DNA from: Glossina fuscipes
Taxonomy: Eukaryota; Arthropoda; Insecta; Diptera; Glossinidae
Assembly: GCF_014805625.2 (NCBI RefSeq)
Contig: NW_023998415.1
Span: forward strand, 40,005,613-40,069,612
Direction: 5' to 3'
DNA length: 64,000 bases
The notes beneath the pieces were generated by a model that saw only the letters and a program-made list of their open reading frames with translations, did no database searches and was not told the origin of the DNA. The stretch's first letter is position 1; every line of letters begins with the position of its first letter. Of this stretch, positions 48,901 to 59,808 are shown piece by piece. Position numbers and translations under genes: made by a program.

Positions 48901-50959
48901 ATATTGTGAGCAAAAAAAGAAAAAAAACATTTTTTGAGACAAAACATTGTATTGAAGGAAAGGATTAGGTTTCGGTTTTCCTTACTTTCGGCAAATTCTC
49001 GCATATACAACGTAACCCATCAACGACGGGCCCACATAATTATCCACACATATGCCCTCATAAGCCCGTATATATAAAAAATGTTGCCATGCAAATCAGA
49101 CAATACCAGCAACAGCAAGAACAAAAGCAAGAAAACATTGTTCTTCTTTTACAAGTTTAAAAGAAAAAAAAAAAAAAAAAAATGATAAAAAAATAAAAAT
49201 AAGAGAAAACAAAAACCATTTGTGATTAACTCAGCCAACAAGAAAACATTAGACAAGCATTGCCAAAGACGAACGACCAGAGAGCAGCAAAGGATATTTA
49301 AGCCTTAGATGGCGGCCACGCAAGAATAGGCGCCAATAAAAATCGTTTTATATTACAAACAAACAAAAGAAAAAAAAAAAAAAAAAACTAAAAAAGGAAA
49401 GAGGAAGAAAAGAAGAAGAAAAATTTCCTCTGCATGTATAAGTAAAGTAAAGTTGTAAATACTCGCCTATCCCCTATACCGGCCTGCCGGCTGGCCATAT
49501 ATGGATGACTTGGCAGTTGAGTATATTTCAAGACCAAGATCAAGCAAACGACACCACACTGTACAACTCCACACCACACCCAATCTCAAAATCGTTTATA
49601 TCAACTTTTGCGTCTGGCTACGTTCTGAATTTTATTTCAGAGGAAATTTAATATTTTATTGCTTTGTCCCATGCGTCTCTGTCTCTGGCTATATATATGT
49701 ATGTGCATATGTGTGTTTGTAATATGTTGCAAATATTTTTTAATAAAATAAAAGATATGCAAAAAATTCTGTTATAAGTTTGTTGTGTCATCTCGTTTGG
49801 GGAGCTGCATATCATCATGATTATCGTTTGCTTCTAGCTTTTTAGAAAAAATCGATTGACTGCATAAGCATCAATACATAAACATGACTAATTTATGATC
49901 GGCTAACCGTGTAAACTGCATTTTTTGTTTTTCAGTCAATTTTTTTTTGTTTTTTTTTTCTTTTTACTTTTTTTTTTTTTTTTTTTTTTTATATTTTACC
50001 ATCTACAGATTGTAGGTGCATTAAGTTTAACATCGAGTAAAATAAATCCGGAGAAGATAAATGTTCAGCTTAAAAAGTTTTGAACAGTAAAATATATCTT
50101 TAATAACAGAGATAAGGATAACGGCATTTTTCCATTTTTCATTACCAAAAATGTTATTCAAATGCATTATGAAACTACAATGAGCCAATTATTTATAATT
50201 ACGAGTCTTTTTATTTAATCGTTTGTTCTCTAATTCTGTGAACGTACTTTTTTCTCATTTTTGCAAAAATTTCGCACTGCACTGCTGCTTGTTTGATTTG
50301 GCAATTGTAAGCTTGGGTAAGAAAGCATCAGCTATCAATTTCAGTGGACGAAACGGTTCTCATTATCATAGTTCTTGAATTGGAAAACCTCTTCTTGCTC
50401 AACTTTGCGCAGTTGGGCACCGCATCCGAAGTGCGATCATAATCAAAGTTCTATCTCTTCGTTTGTTGTTCTTTCTCATTTTATCCGTCTATCCGTTTGG
50501 TTTTTTTCTACGACACTTGTCCTAAAGACTTGTAAAAAAAAAAAAAAAAAAAAAAAAACGTACCTGATTTTTATGCATGCAAAAAAAGAGACGCTGTTGC
50601 AAGATGCCAATACATCGTGTGTGCATATATTCACGCTCAAAAAAAAAAAACGTATATATATATATGTAATATATATATATATATGTAATATAGACTTCAA
50701 ACGTAAGATTTGTTGAATATGCAAACAATCATTTTAAAAACCACGCCCTAAAATTACTTTGCAAATATCTAGTTAATGTATAATGTAAAGCTGAAAAATA
50801 TATTTCAGAGTCTATGATGCATTTTTGAACTAAATACCTGGCTACTCAAGAATATGTTAAATTTATTATAACGCTTGTAAAACAATCTCATGGGAGTTAT
50901 TAGAATTGCAGAAATTTCCAAATTTATAATGCACCTCGATTAAACTATGTGCTGCAATC

Positions 50960-51110
50960 TCACGTACCAGATGCCCTCATAATTTTCGCTTATTTAATAA
51001 AAAACGCAAAACAAACAGACAGACGGAGCGGCAAGAATAATTGATTAATTTGAAAGTCTTAGAAGAGTCAATCAAGAATATAACAATGATTCCCGGCATT
51101 GACGTCATCC
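50960..51110 (+). repeat. GTCY/hairpin dispersed repeat, tail fragment H
   Basis: AACAGACAGACGGAGCGGCA at 51013-51032, then ATAATTGATTAATTTGAAAG, aligning with the same part of copy G (GCTTAGATCGATTTGGAAAG). Diverged beyond that. The end is not clear. Confidence 0.45.
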
Positions 51111-51519
51111 AAACATAAAACGTCCACATTGCCTCAAACGATGCTTCTATAAAATTTTCATCTTATTTCGATCGCATTACTATTTAAAGTGATTTTAGTG
51201 CATCTACTTTTTTTTGTTTCCAAAACAATGGAAAATCCGACCTCTGTGTGTTGGCTAAACATTTTTCTTTTTTTTTTTTGATAGGAAAAAGTCTTCCAAA
51301 GTAAGTTTTACCTCGAAATATATTAGGGCAACTGTTGAAAAATACCATTAGTTTCCTGGTTGATGCTGAACTTAGGGGACACTTCAAATAGATGAATACG
51401 TAACGAAATTTTCTCGCTTATCAATGCAACATCAATGTAAAGTCGTAAAGATATGAGTAGGTAGTGTATTGGTGTGTGGACATGACAAAGATTGCTTTCC
51501 AAATGTGTACCGCGTATAC
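51111..51519. other. Non-genic stretch
   Basis: Nothing recognised. The minus frame 51432-51713 that overlaps the next feature is its antisense shadow. Confidence 0.5.
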
Positions 51520-51788
51520 TCGCAGTCGTGGGCGTTATAAGTTAATGGCTGCAACGGAAGGATAGCATGAATTAAAGTTCGAACTGCTGCTGCAGCCACC
51601 ATATTAACCAGATCTGGCCCCCAACGACTATTTTCAGTCAAAGTCTCGGCTTGGATGATGAGGTTATTCCGCAAACTGAAGTGGAGTTTGAAGGTCTTTA
51701 CAAATTGGTCCATGAAAAAGTCGTCAAAACATTAAAGAAGTATTGGATTGACTGTAGCATCTCTAAGGAAAGCTATAGTGATGAATAA
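51520..51788 (+). pseudogene. Decayed mariner transposase, C-terminal part (fossil 5)
   Basis: Plus frame, from about 51537: LMAATEG, stop, HELKFELLLQPPY, stop (51605-51607), PDLAPNDYF. This is the PPYSPDLAPSDYF block with the third catalytic Asp at 51626-51628. A frameshift later, GLDDEVIPQTEVEFEGLYK then KTLKKYWIDCSISKESYSDE and a stop at 51786-51788 fit the C-terminus ((E/D)EVI.(E/Q)TE..FE.L.K....G...L..RW..CI...GDY.E) of irritans-type mariners. Two stops and one frameshift, so inactive. No terminal repeat seen downstream. A different lineage from the 27.4-kb element. Confidence 0.83.
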
Positions 51789-53784
51789 ATTCGACTTGGA
51801 TCGTTATTTTTGTTCGGAACACTTGTTTATATTAACCGCGATTTCTATTGGCCTCTTTTTAAAAGAAACAGTTTAGAGAATTAGCCCTTTCCCAGAGAAA
51901 TTGTATCGCCTGTAAACTATTCCATCGATGCGCCGCTGAACGTTAACGAAAGTAAACAAATTTGTATTAGCGATAGTGAAGTTATCTCAAATCTCAATCG
52001 TGAAAAATTTCAGGTATCTGCATAGATTGTGTGTGTTAGGTTTTATAAGAGTTATGCGCGACATATGACGTCATTCAAGGCAACGATTTTCGTCTGTTTT
52101 CTGCTTCGAAGTGAGTCGTTTATGAACTGAATATAGTCAAGAGATGCTTTAAACGTAAGCGATGGGTATCCAAGATGCGCCCTAAAACGATTAGATACTT
52201 GTACGGTTTTTATTGTGCTCTAAACGCTGAAAATTGCTTACAGTAGTAATAGTAGTTGATGTGTTATTAACTTAAACCGGATGTCTTTGAAAATCATACA
52301 ATCGTACCAGTAAGTAAGAACTATATATATATATATATATAAATATATATTCTAAAGAATTCCAAAGTTATTTTACCTATTGAAACGCTCGCAGCTAATG
52401 ACACGGTATGGAAATAAAAAAAAAAAAAAAAGTGAAATAAGTTCTTCACAGGTGTTATCTATATAGAAAAGATTTAGTTAAGATAAATCTAGTTTAGCTA
52501 CTTGTTGACGTAAGGTTATTGCGCCTGCCTTTAATTGCCTTAAGCAGCAACAGAGGGCATGATTGATTTGCTGATTAGTTCATCTTTACGTATATCAATC
52601 TTATCATTTTATGCGCAATATTTACACAAAAAAAAAAAAAAAAAAGAATACGTTTCAATGGAAACAATAGAAAGAAAAGGCAATGAAAACACAAAATTCA
52701 TGAGATAAAACAATTGATCGATCGATTGATCGATCGATTCTCACTGTGTTTAGTAATCGAAAATGAAAAGAATGATTCACACTATCCTTCTAGGCAAGCA
52801 TAACTCACGGGCTTATGATATCTTTTAAAACTCCTTCTCTTCTGTCACATTCTGTTTAACGATAGAACGTTCTAGGCAAAATCTCAGATTCAATCCTTTT
52901 AAAAAGTTTATTTTATATATAAAGTGAATAACAAAAAAAAAAAAAAAAAAAAAAAAAAAATGTGAAAAGAAGCCTTGTATTATTACAGAGCCTCATATCT
53001 TGTTCTAAGCAAGAAAATACTACCTATGTATATATGTATCGAAAAAAGCTCACTGAGTTCGACATCATTGGTGTTCGTACGATCTTGTTGAAAACTAGTA
53101 AACCGCCAATAGATTATGTTTATCGACATAGAAAAGTTGTCATAAGGATGTTAATGAACGGTATGTCTTCCCATTAAGATGCGTTTCTTAGCGACTTTTT
53201 TTTTTATTATTTTGAAAATAACGGAAGTAGCGTCCGTGAAAACACTTTAACCAGTAAACGAATGCTCGACATGACATGAAATTGACGATTGACTAACAAC
53301 AAATCCATGTTATTATTAGCAATCGTTGTTGCCGCTCAAATAAATGTCTGTCAAAATTTTATTTTATTTCAGTCGTTCATTTAGCTTGTCAATGCAGTTT
53401 TAGTGAGGCCGCGTTTTTGTGTTAAGCTAATTCCTCTTCTTAGGAGACAAGAATTGAATTGTTAGAAATATCCCGCATCCAGATAGGATACGACTTAACA
53501 AGCCCTTAAAAAGAACCGATCCGCGAAAGAATTGACGTTTCCGTCAACGCATTACAAAAATGACTCGATAGAAGTGCCATTTAAGAAAAAATTTAAAAGT
53601 CCCTCAGTAGTTAGCATTAAGCAAATCAATCAGGTAAAAATGGTCAGTGGGATGACATATTTATGGTAGATTACCATCTTTCACGTGTCGTCTATTTCGC
53701 TTGACTTTGATTTACATAACCAAGATTGCGACAATCGTCTAATTGGAGGAACTTCACGAAATGTTTGTTCTAATGATATGCTGC
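51789..53784. other. AT-rich non-genic stretch
   Basis: AT array at 52322-52342. A runs at about 52417-52431 and 52628-52645, and 28 A at 52933-52960. No gene seen. Confidence 0.6.
52714..52737. repeat. Tandem TTGATCGATCGA
   Basis: Exactly two copies of a 12-mer containing overlapping palindromic GATC/ATCGAT sites. Confidence 0.9.
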
Positions 53785-54180
53785 AGGTAATGCAGGCGGG
53801 ACTCATTAGCTTTAGTACGGATTATTGCAAATATTAGAAGTCCTGTAACTCGCATAAGGAAAGCAATATAAATGTCGGTTTCCTCGGCCCTAATGTACGC
53901 AAGCCCGATATGGGTTGGCGCCTTGATTTTGAAAACGATTAGCAAGAAGGTGGCGGTGTTATCGCTCCTAGATAAATATGCATCAATGCTTACTGGTATA
54001 CCGACAAGAATGAGATTAGACGCATCTAAGAGAAGACCGAGAGAAGACAGACACGAAAAATCGCCATTGATAAGAAAGAGCGCTTGACTTCGCGAATACG
54101 TGGCAAACATCGTGGGAGAGGGCAGTGTAGGTTGGATGCAAGTTCCCGCACGTTTCCAATGTACCAGTGCCGTATACCGT
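53785..54180 (+). pseudogene. Decayed non-LTR retrotransposon reverse transcriptase end, R1-clade-like
   Basis: Plus frame from 53800: DSLALVRIIANIRSPVTRIR then KAI, stop (53869-53871), MSVSSALMYASPIWVGAL. This follows the order of the C-terminal part of R1-type reverse transcriptases: (A)L.RI.PN.(G/R)(G)P....R.......V.S.LLYA.PIW..AL. Further on are TGIPTRMRLDASKRR (usual AG(I/V)(L/P)P(I).L...ER(R/K)R) and, in the next frame near 54101, WQTSWERAV (usual WQ..W..S..G). The polymerase active site lies upstream and is not recognisable. The 214-residue minus-strand frame at 53754-54398 is the antisense shadow of this fossil, not a gene. Confidence 0.68.
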
Positions 54181-54624
54181 GGAGAAGGACGATAATAATA
54201 GCAAATGAAAAAACAAAAAAAAAAATTGCAAAAAGCGAGTAGGAAAATTATATCAACTTGGGACGAATCATTTACACCCACAATCTTTATCTTAAAACTA
54301 AAAGAAAACCAAAATAAAAAGACACAAATAAACTCACGTTTTAATAATCGATGGAAGTGCAAGGGGCTTATATGTATTACAGGGATACGACACGACAAGT
54401 ACCAGCAAATTTTTATTTTTGTATCTAATGTAGTCTATGACTAGTCAATGAGCGAAATAACCTAATTTTTCTTTTTTTTTTCTTTACAATTAAAATAAGA
54501 AATAATCTCAGTTTGCACTGAATACCAGGTGTGTTCTCGGTTTTGTTCGTCTTAAAAACAGAACTGCATTCTATAAATTGTATGCCTATCTTAATTTGTG
54601 CAATCGAGACAACACGTGCCATAG
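54181..54624. other. AT-rich non-genic stretch
   Basis: A-rich at 54205-54235. May hold further retrotransposon remains that I cannot recognise. Confidence 0.45.
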
Positions 54625-54785
54625 ATGAAGAAATGGACGGATAGGTTACGCATAGATTGATTCAGAATTTGATACAGATAAAGAGTATATATGTGCGCTA
54701 TAGTATCTCCGAGGCTTCGTATTGGGTGTTGCAAACGGTTCGATAAAGTGATTATGCCGCCAACCTTCGGCGGTGGGCATAAAAT
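54625..54785 (+). repeat. GTCY/hairpin dispersed repeat, tail copy I
   Basis: GTCY-like AAATGGACGGATAGGTTACG, then AAAGAGTATATATGTGCGCT, ATCTCCGAGGCTTCG and TTGGGTGTTGCAAACGGTTC. It ends in a stem-loop with CCGCC at 54757-54761 and GGCGG at 54769-54773, followed by TGGGCATAAAA. One of the clearest tails in the window. The header is not identified. Confidence 0.75.
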
Positions 54786-54954
54786 TTATAATTAATGACG
54801 TATATAAATCTGTTTTTGTAAAAGTATGCATCTGTCCGTGTTTGTGTCGACATTACCAGTTCTTAAGATCAATTTGATAAGAATTTTCTTGTTGATTAGT
54901 TACACATATTTTTCTTTTCCTTCGAAATCATTTAATGAGAAAAGATGGATTAAA

Positions 54955-54973
54955 GGGGGGGGGGGGGGGGGGG
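54955..54973. repeat. Poly-G run
   Basis: 19 consecutive G, the only long G or C homopolymer in the window. Confidence 0.95.
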
Positions 54974-55046
54974 AAGAAAGGGTAATGGGGACACAAAAAG
55001 AGACAGAAAGATAGAAAAACAAAAACAATGACAGATAAATAAAGAC

Positions 55047-55050
<4 letters not shown>

Positions 55051-55090
<40 letters not shown>
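55051..55090. repeat. Poly-T run
   Basis: 40 consecutive T, the longest homopolymer in the window. Confidence 0.95.
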
Positions 55091-55093
<3 letters not shown>

Positions 55094-56094
55094 CCAAGAT
55101 AAGCAAGATCGGAGTATAATCAGTGTAATTGAATAGAAAATAAAAAATAGAAACAGAGTAGTAACAGAGTGAAATAATAATAATAATAAAAAAAAAAAAT
55201 AAAAAAACACTAATATAGAACTTGTTTCTTTCTCTATACGTTCATGTAATTAAAACAATTGTTTTTCTTGTATTTCTCTCGATTTATACTACCGTGTGCT
55301 AGACAATTTCTTGATCATCTACGTGATTTGTATAATAAAACCAATAAAATCTAAGTATTAAGTATATAAAGACATTTGCTTAATAGACGTACGATAGTTG
55401 CGCGAGTATTTCTTTATGTTCGACGAGAATTGTGAAAGAAATCTCACTAATCTGCTAATATGAATACGCCTGTATGGTATGTTGTAACTTGCCACAAACA
55501 ATATGTACAAAATTAAATGAAAATTAATTCAATTAAAACGAACGAAGGAATTCGTTACAAAATTGTATGTTCATGTTTATATGCACTTATTATGTATAAT
55601 ATACCTTAAGATGGATGGTGAGCTTGCTTTGCTTTAAGTTAATTAACCACTAAATTCTTTCAAGTTTATTCACTGAACTAAATGGATTTTCTTAGATTTA
55701 AATGATATAAATAAGTAAAATAAAGGAAATACTATAAAGCATTACACTTTACGAATGCTTGTTAACAAATATGCAACACTTGCACTTATGCAATCTTACT
55801 ACAATTTGATGATTTGCGCAAGCAAATATTGAAACCTTTCGGTTAACGCTAAGCTAGCTAAACAATAAATTGTTGTACTTTCAAACAATTTTTAATGAGC
55901 ATTAGGTGTGAAGAAACAAAATGCATTCTATAGAATAGATTGCAACAACATAAAACATAAACTAATTTTATCGCAAAATATTGCAAAGCAATTTCCTCCA
56001 TTAGTCGGAGAACTGTTGTAATTTTTGGGCGGACTATGGGCGAGTTAAAAAACTTTGATTTCAATTTATTTAATGGCAATTACATAATTATAGT
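55091..56094. other. AT-rich non-genic stretch
   Basis: AATAAT-rich at 55175-55206. No gene seen. Confidence 0.6.
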
Positions 56095-56230
56095 GCACGC
56101 ATGCTTGTGTTATAAGAGTATATGCAATTTGTGCGGATGCATACAATAACCCGAAGGACTTGAGATAGATCCACCAATTCAGAATCGAGCTAATCGAGTT
56201 GTCTGCCCGTCTTTCTGTCAAGGACAGGAG
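56095..56230 (-). repeat. GTCY/hairpin dispersed repeat, tail copy J
   Basis: Minus strand: CTTGACAGAAAGACGGGCAG at 56222-56203, then TCGATTAGCTCGATTCTGAA, GGATCTATCTCAAGTCCTTC, GGGTTATTGTATGCATCCGC and ACAAATTGCATATACTC. It matches copies B and G word for word in several blocks, defining a subfamily. The right limit is not determined. Confidence 0.72.
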
Positions 56231-57938
56231 CATGTTTCGGCCATTGCGCGCCATTACGAATGTAATCGGTTTTCAATGCTGACACCATTGCGGGCAATTC
56301 GTTTTTCACGGTTGGGTCAATTACAATATCGATAGCATTAATTGACTAATGGTTGTTAAATCGCCACCACTAACAATACACTACACATCGCTGCCCTCCC
56401 CAAGTATACAACAAAACGTTTGCAATCCGCTTTTCATAATGATAACTCACGATGCAACTTAACTGCCTTTTTGAAACAATATTGAACTTCGCATAAATGG
56501 CGTCTCCTGTTGGCAAACAATTTTCGGTTTATTCAAAGCTCAAAAAAGATATGTGAATGTGATTATTTTTTATGAAGCTACACGCTCCTGAATAGATTAT
56601 CAAACTTGTGCATGCATCTTAAAACGTCATTGTTCAAAGTCTAACTCCGGCTTGAACTGTTTAATTTAATAATAGCTTGATAAGACTCTACTGATAATTC
56701 TTCAGGTCCCGGCTTAAATATCCCCTCACATCCGAGGAGTTTGACTCGAATCTAACGTTCAGTATGCCGAAGGTTGTTATTTTTCTTCGCCACTTTTTCG
56801 ATTGTTTTCTAATTTTTTTTTTATTATTTTTATGAAGGAACAGAGTTTTGCTCGCACGCTAACTTGGAGAATATGTTTCCCAGGTCTACTTCGAATTATG
56901 TTTATTGATCACACGTACTGTTGCGCTTGATAAACGTATGAATTTTTAAGAATTGACTGAATAGAGAAACTTTTCTTTTCTTTTACGTGCGCGCATACCA
57001 TTCTAACTAGTATTTGTGAGATATAGAAGACATTGTCCGCGCATTAAGGCCGATGGTCTTCCTAGTCAATTGCGCAATCTGTGCGATCATATAACTAACA
57101 AATTTACCTAAATACGTCTGTCTCTGCTTTTTCTCATTTTGCGCAGCTAAACTTATTGATTTGAGTAAGGGTATGCGATTAAATTGAAAATGCAAAAATC
57201 AAATTTGCTGCCAGAGATGAATGTCTCAGTTTAATCTGCTTACGGACATTGGTTAATTATGGAAAGAAATGTAGTGCAATTCTTTCAGCGAAACTTTCCG
57301 ATATAAAGTTTAGTCTACGTAAATAGCACAAGGTATTTGTTATGATTATGACCAATTATTTTAATTGCACCTGGTTCGCCCTTGTTGTTTAGTTGTAAAT
57401 CAGAGAAAAGAAAAAAATCGTTATATTAAAAACCCTTTTTGGTTATATCACGTCAAACGGACATATGATTGTTATTCTTTGGTTCCTTGGTCGCGCGTGA
57501 GTGAAGTGTAAATACTTGCACTGGGCACATAAAAGATTACATATTTAGTGCTACTATACTAAAGTCAAAATTTATTGTTAATAAGATCGTTTAAATGATT
57601 TCACCTCTTCGGTAGTCTCCGGTTTAGCAGCCATCTTAGCTTAAATGCGTTATCTATCCATCGTTACTGTGATAATAGCTCAGTAGCTGTAAGGTTTATT
57701 GGAAGTGTATTGGATGTAATCCGTCGCATCCGCAAAGGTGTCTTTGATATTGATTATTTATATAAAATCCGTTATAAATTTTCAAATATTTTCTGTTTAT
57801 TTTAATTTACCAGAAAATTGTTCTAACTCTTTTTCCAATCTCCTCTAACCAGTTAATATATTAAAGCGAAATTAGGCTTTGTATGATGTGGTGTATGTTA
57901 TTAGTTTTATTACTGTACCTCTTAATTTTCAAAACAAC
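56231..57938. other. AT-rich non-genic stretch
   Basis: May include the unrecognised body of repeat copy J at its left edge. No gene seen. Confidence 0.5.
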
Positions 57939-57940
57939 AC

Positions 57941-57973
<33 letters not shown>

Positions 57974-58130
57974 GCATATGTTTGTGTGTATGTATATAAG
58001 TCAGTATTCATTGGAATTTGTGTTGTAAAATAATATCTGCACAACGTATCTAGTTTATTGTTGTTGTTGTTGTTATTATTATTATTCTTGTTATTGTTGT
58101 TATTGTTCTTGTTGCTGTTCTGCTTGTTAT
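57939..58130. repeat. (AT)n, then (TTG)n/(TTA)n arrays
   Basis: AT array 57939-57974. TTG units from 58057 with TTA and CTTGTTG variants to about 58130. Confidence 0.9.
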
Positions 58131-59766
58131 ATGTGTGTAATTTTGTACGTATATTTTTTCCTTTCCTTAAATTATTAGGAATTTGTTAAATGTCTTTTTT
58201 AACTTGTCTTATAACCCATGCCGTGGTATTTTCAAATGGGTTAATCTACTTGCCGCTGTTGCTGTTGTTTGTATATATAGTTTTTATGGCTGTTGCTATT
58301 CTGACTCCTGTGTAATGTCATTAAAGGCAAAAAGAAAAAAAAAAAAGAAAAGAAAAGCAAAAACAAAACCAAACAAAATGTTCATTTTTCAACATAGACA
58401 TCATTTTTATGCGTTTTAAATTATTATCGTACAGAAGAAAGGCGCAAATGAAACACAATGGGGCACTTATTAAAGCAACAGTAGCCCAAGAAAAGTTTAA
58501 TCACAATCTTAATTTGCTGTTTCTTCTTTCAAAAGTAATAGAAATATGAATAAATAGAAAGCAAAAATATTTGTCTTAAATCAATAAAACAACTTTTTCC
58601 TAATTATGGAATTAATTAAAATAGTTGAAAGAAATTACATATTTATTTTATTTGAAAAAAAAAAACAAAAAAAAAAAAAATAAAAAATTCACAAACTCAT
58701 TACGACAGCTGTTGCTTATTTATTTACTTTTATTTTTCATAGAGCATTCAATATATTTTTAAAAAAAATTTTTTGGCAAATATTTAGCGAAAAATTGCTA
58801 GTAATTGAGGACGGCCGAGCTTTATTTATTTTAGGTTTGTTTCCATTTTAATGACGTTAACGCCTTTTAAGAGCCGTTATGCCGCAAATGCGTTGAAATT
58901 GCTTATGTGCATTAAAGAAATATTATTTTTAAAAATCCTACGCGTTCCTCCTACCGTTTTATGATAAATTAAATGTCCATCAAGTTGAAAAACCAACCGT
59001 TGTTAACGAGTGGAAATTAAAAGAAAAATAAAAAAATGATAGAATAAAGCAAAGCTTCACCGTTATTAAAAATTAAATGAATGATAGATTTTTAATTTCT
59101 CCTCTAAAGATATTCTACAGGCGTTAACATGAAACTCCTCAAGTGATACCCACATAACATTCAAAAGTATTCTGGATGATCGTTATTTAGTATATAAAAT
59201 CAGTTAAGTGCTTTCAATGCATTAATGCGAAAAACAAACGAGACGACTACCGTTACAATATTGCAACTTTATAAATACGGTACAATGTGGATCTTTACCT
59301 TTCAATGTCAAATAGATATGCTGCAGAACATCGCATAATTGAATACATTTTGAAGAGATTTTAAAGCCATTCATATGATATTATCCAAGCAATTATATTA
59401 TGTTATGTGTGTTATGCGATGGGTTCAAAAAAATAAATAAATAAATAAATAAAAACTGACTGACTGCCTCTTTATATCTCTCGAAAAATATTTATTTATT
59501 CATCTATGCATTTATCTTGTCCCCTTTAAAGTATAATAATAATAATAATAATAATAATAATGTAGTACACTCGTCAAATCAAATAGTCAACAAATTTAAA
59601 TGAGTTCAAGCCCATCATTTTATTTTTCGTACAAAATTTAATTCAGTTCGTTGATCAATTCTTTCGATAGCATAAAATCGACAAGCACATCGATGCACGT
59701 CTAACCTTTATAACTCGAGGACATGTGTACGTACGACGTAGCTCACGAAATTTGAAAGGTCACATT

Positions 59767-59769
<3 letters not shown>
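58131..59769. other. AT-rich non-genic stretch
   Basis: A-rich runs at 58330-58360 and 58655-58690. (AAAT)n at 59430-59452. (AAT)n at 59533-59561. No gene seen. Confidence 0.6.

Positions 59770-59805
<36 letters not shown>
59770..59805. repeat. (AT)n microsatellite
   Basis: About 18 AT units. Confidence 0.95.

Positions 59806-59808
<3 letters not shown>

Larger units (their letters stand above)
45826..50959. other. AT-rich non-genic stretch with many homopolymers
   Basis: No gene seen. Besides the listed arrays: T run at about 46139-46162, AT at 46472-46492, AC at 48393-48416, A runs at about 49165-49182 and 49371-49387, T runs at 49968-49990, A run of about 24 at 50534-50558 and AT at 50653-50690. 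Confidence 0.6.

Noticed and set aside
53754..54398. 214-codon minus-strand open frame, the longest gap-free frame in the window
   Set aside because: It is antisense to the R1-like reverse transcriptase fossil, and its peptide has no recognisable motif.
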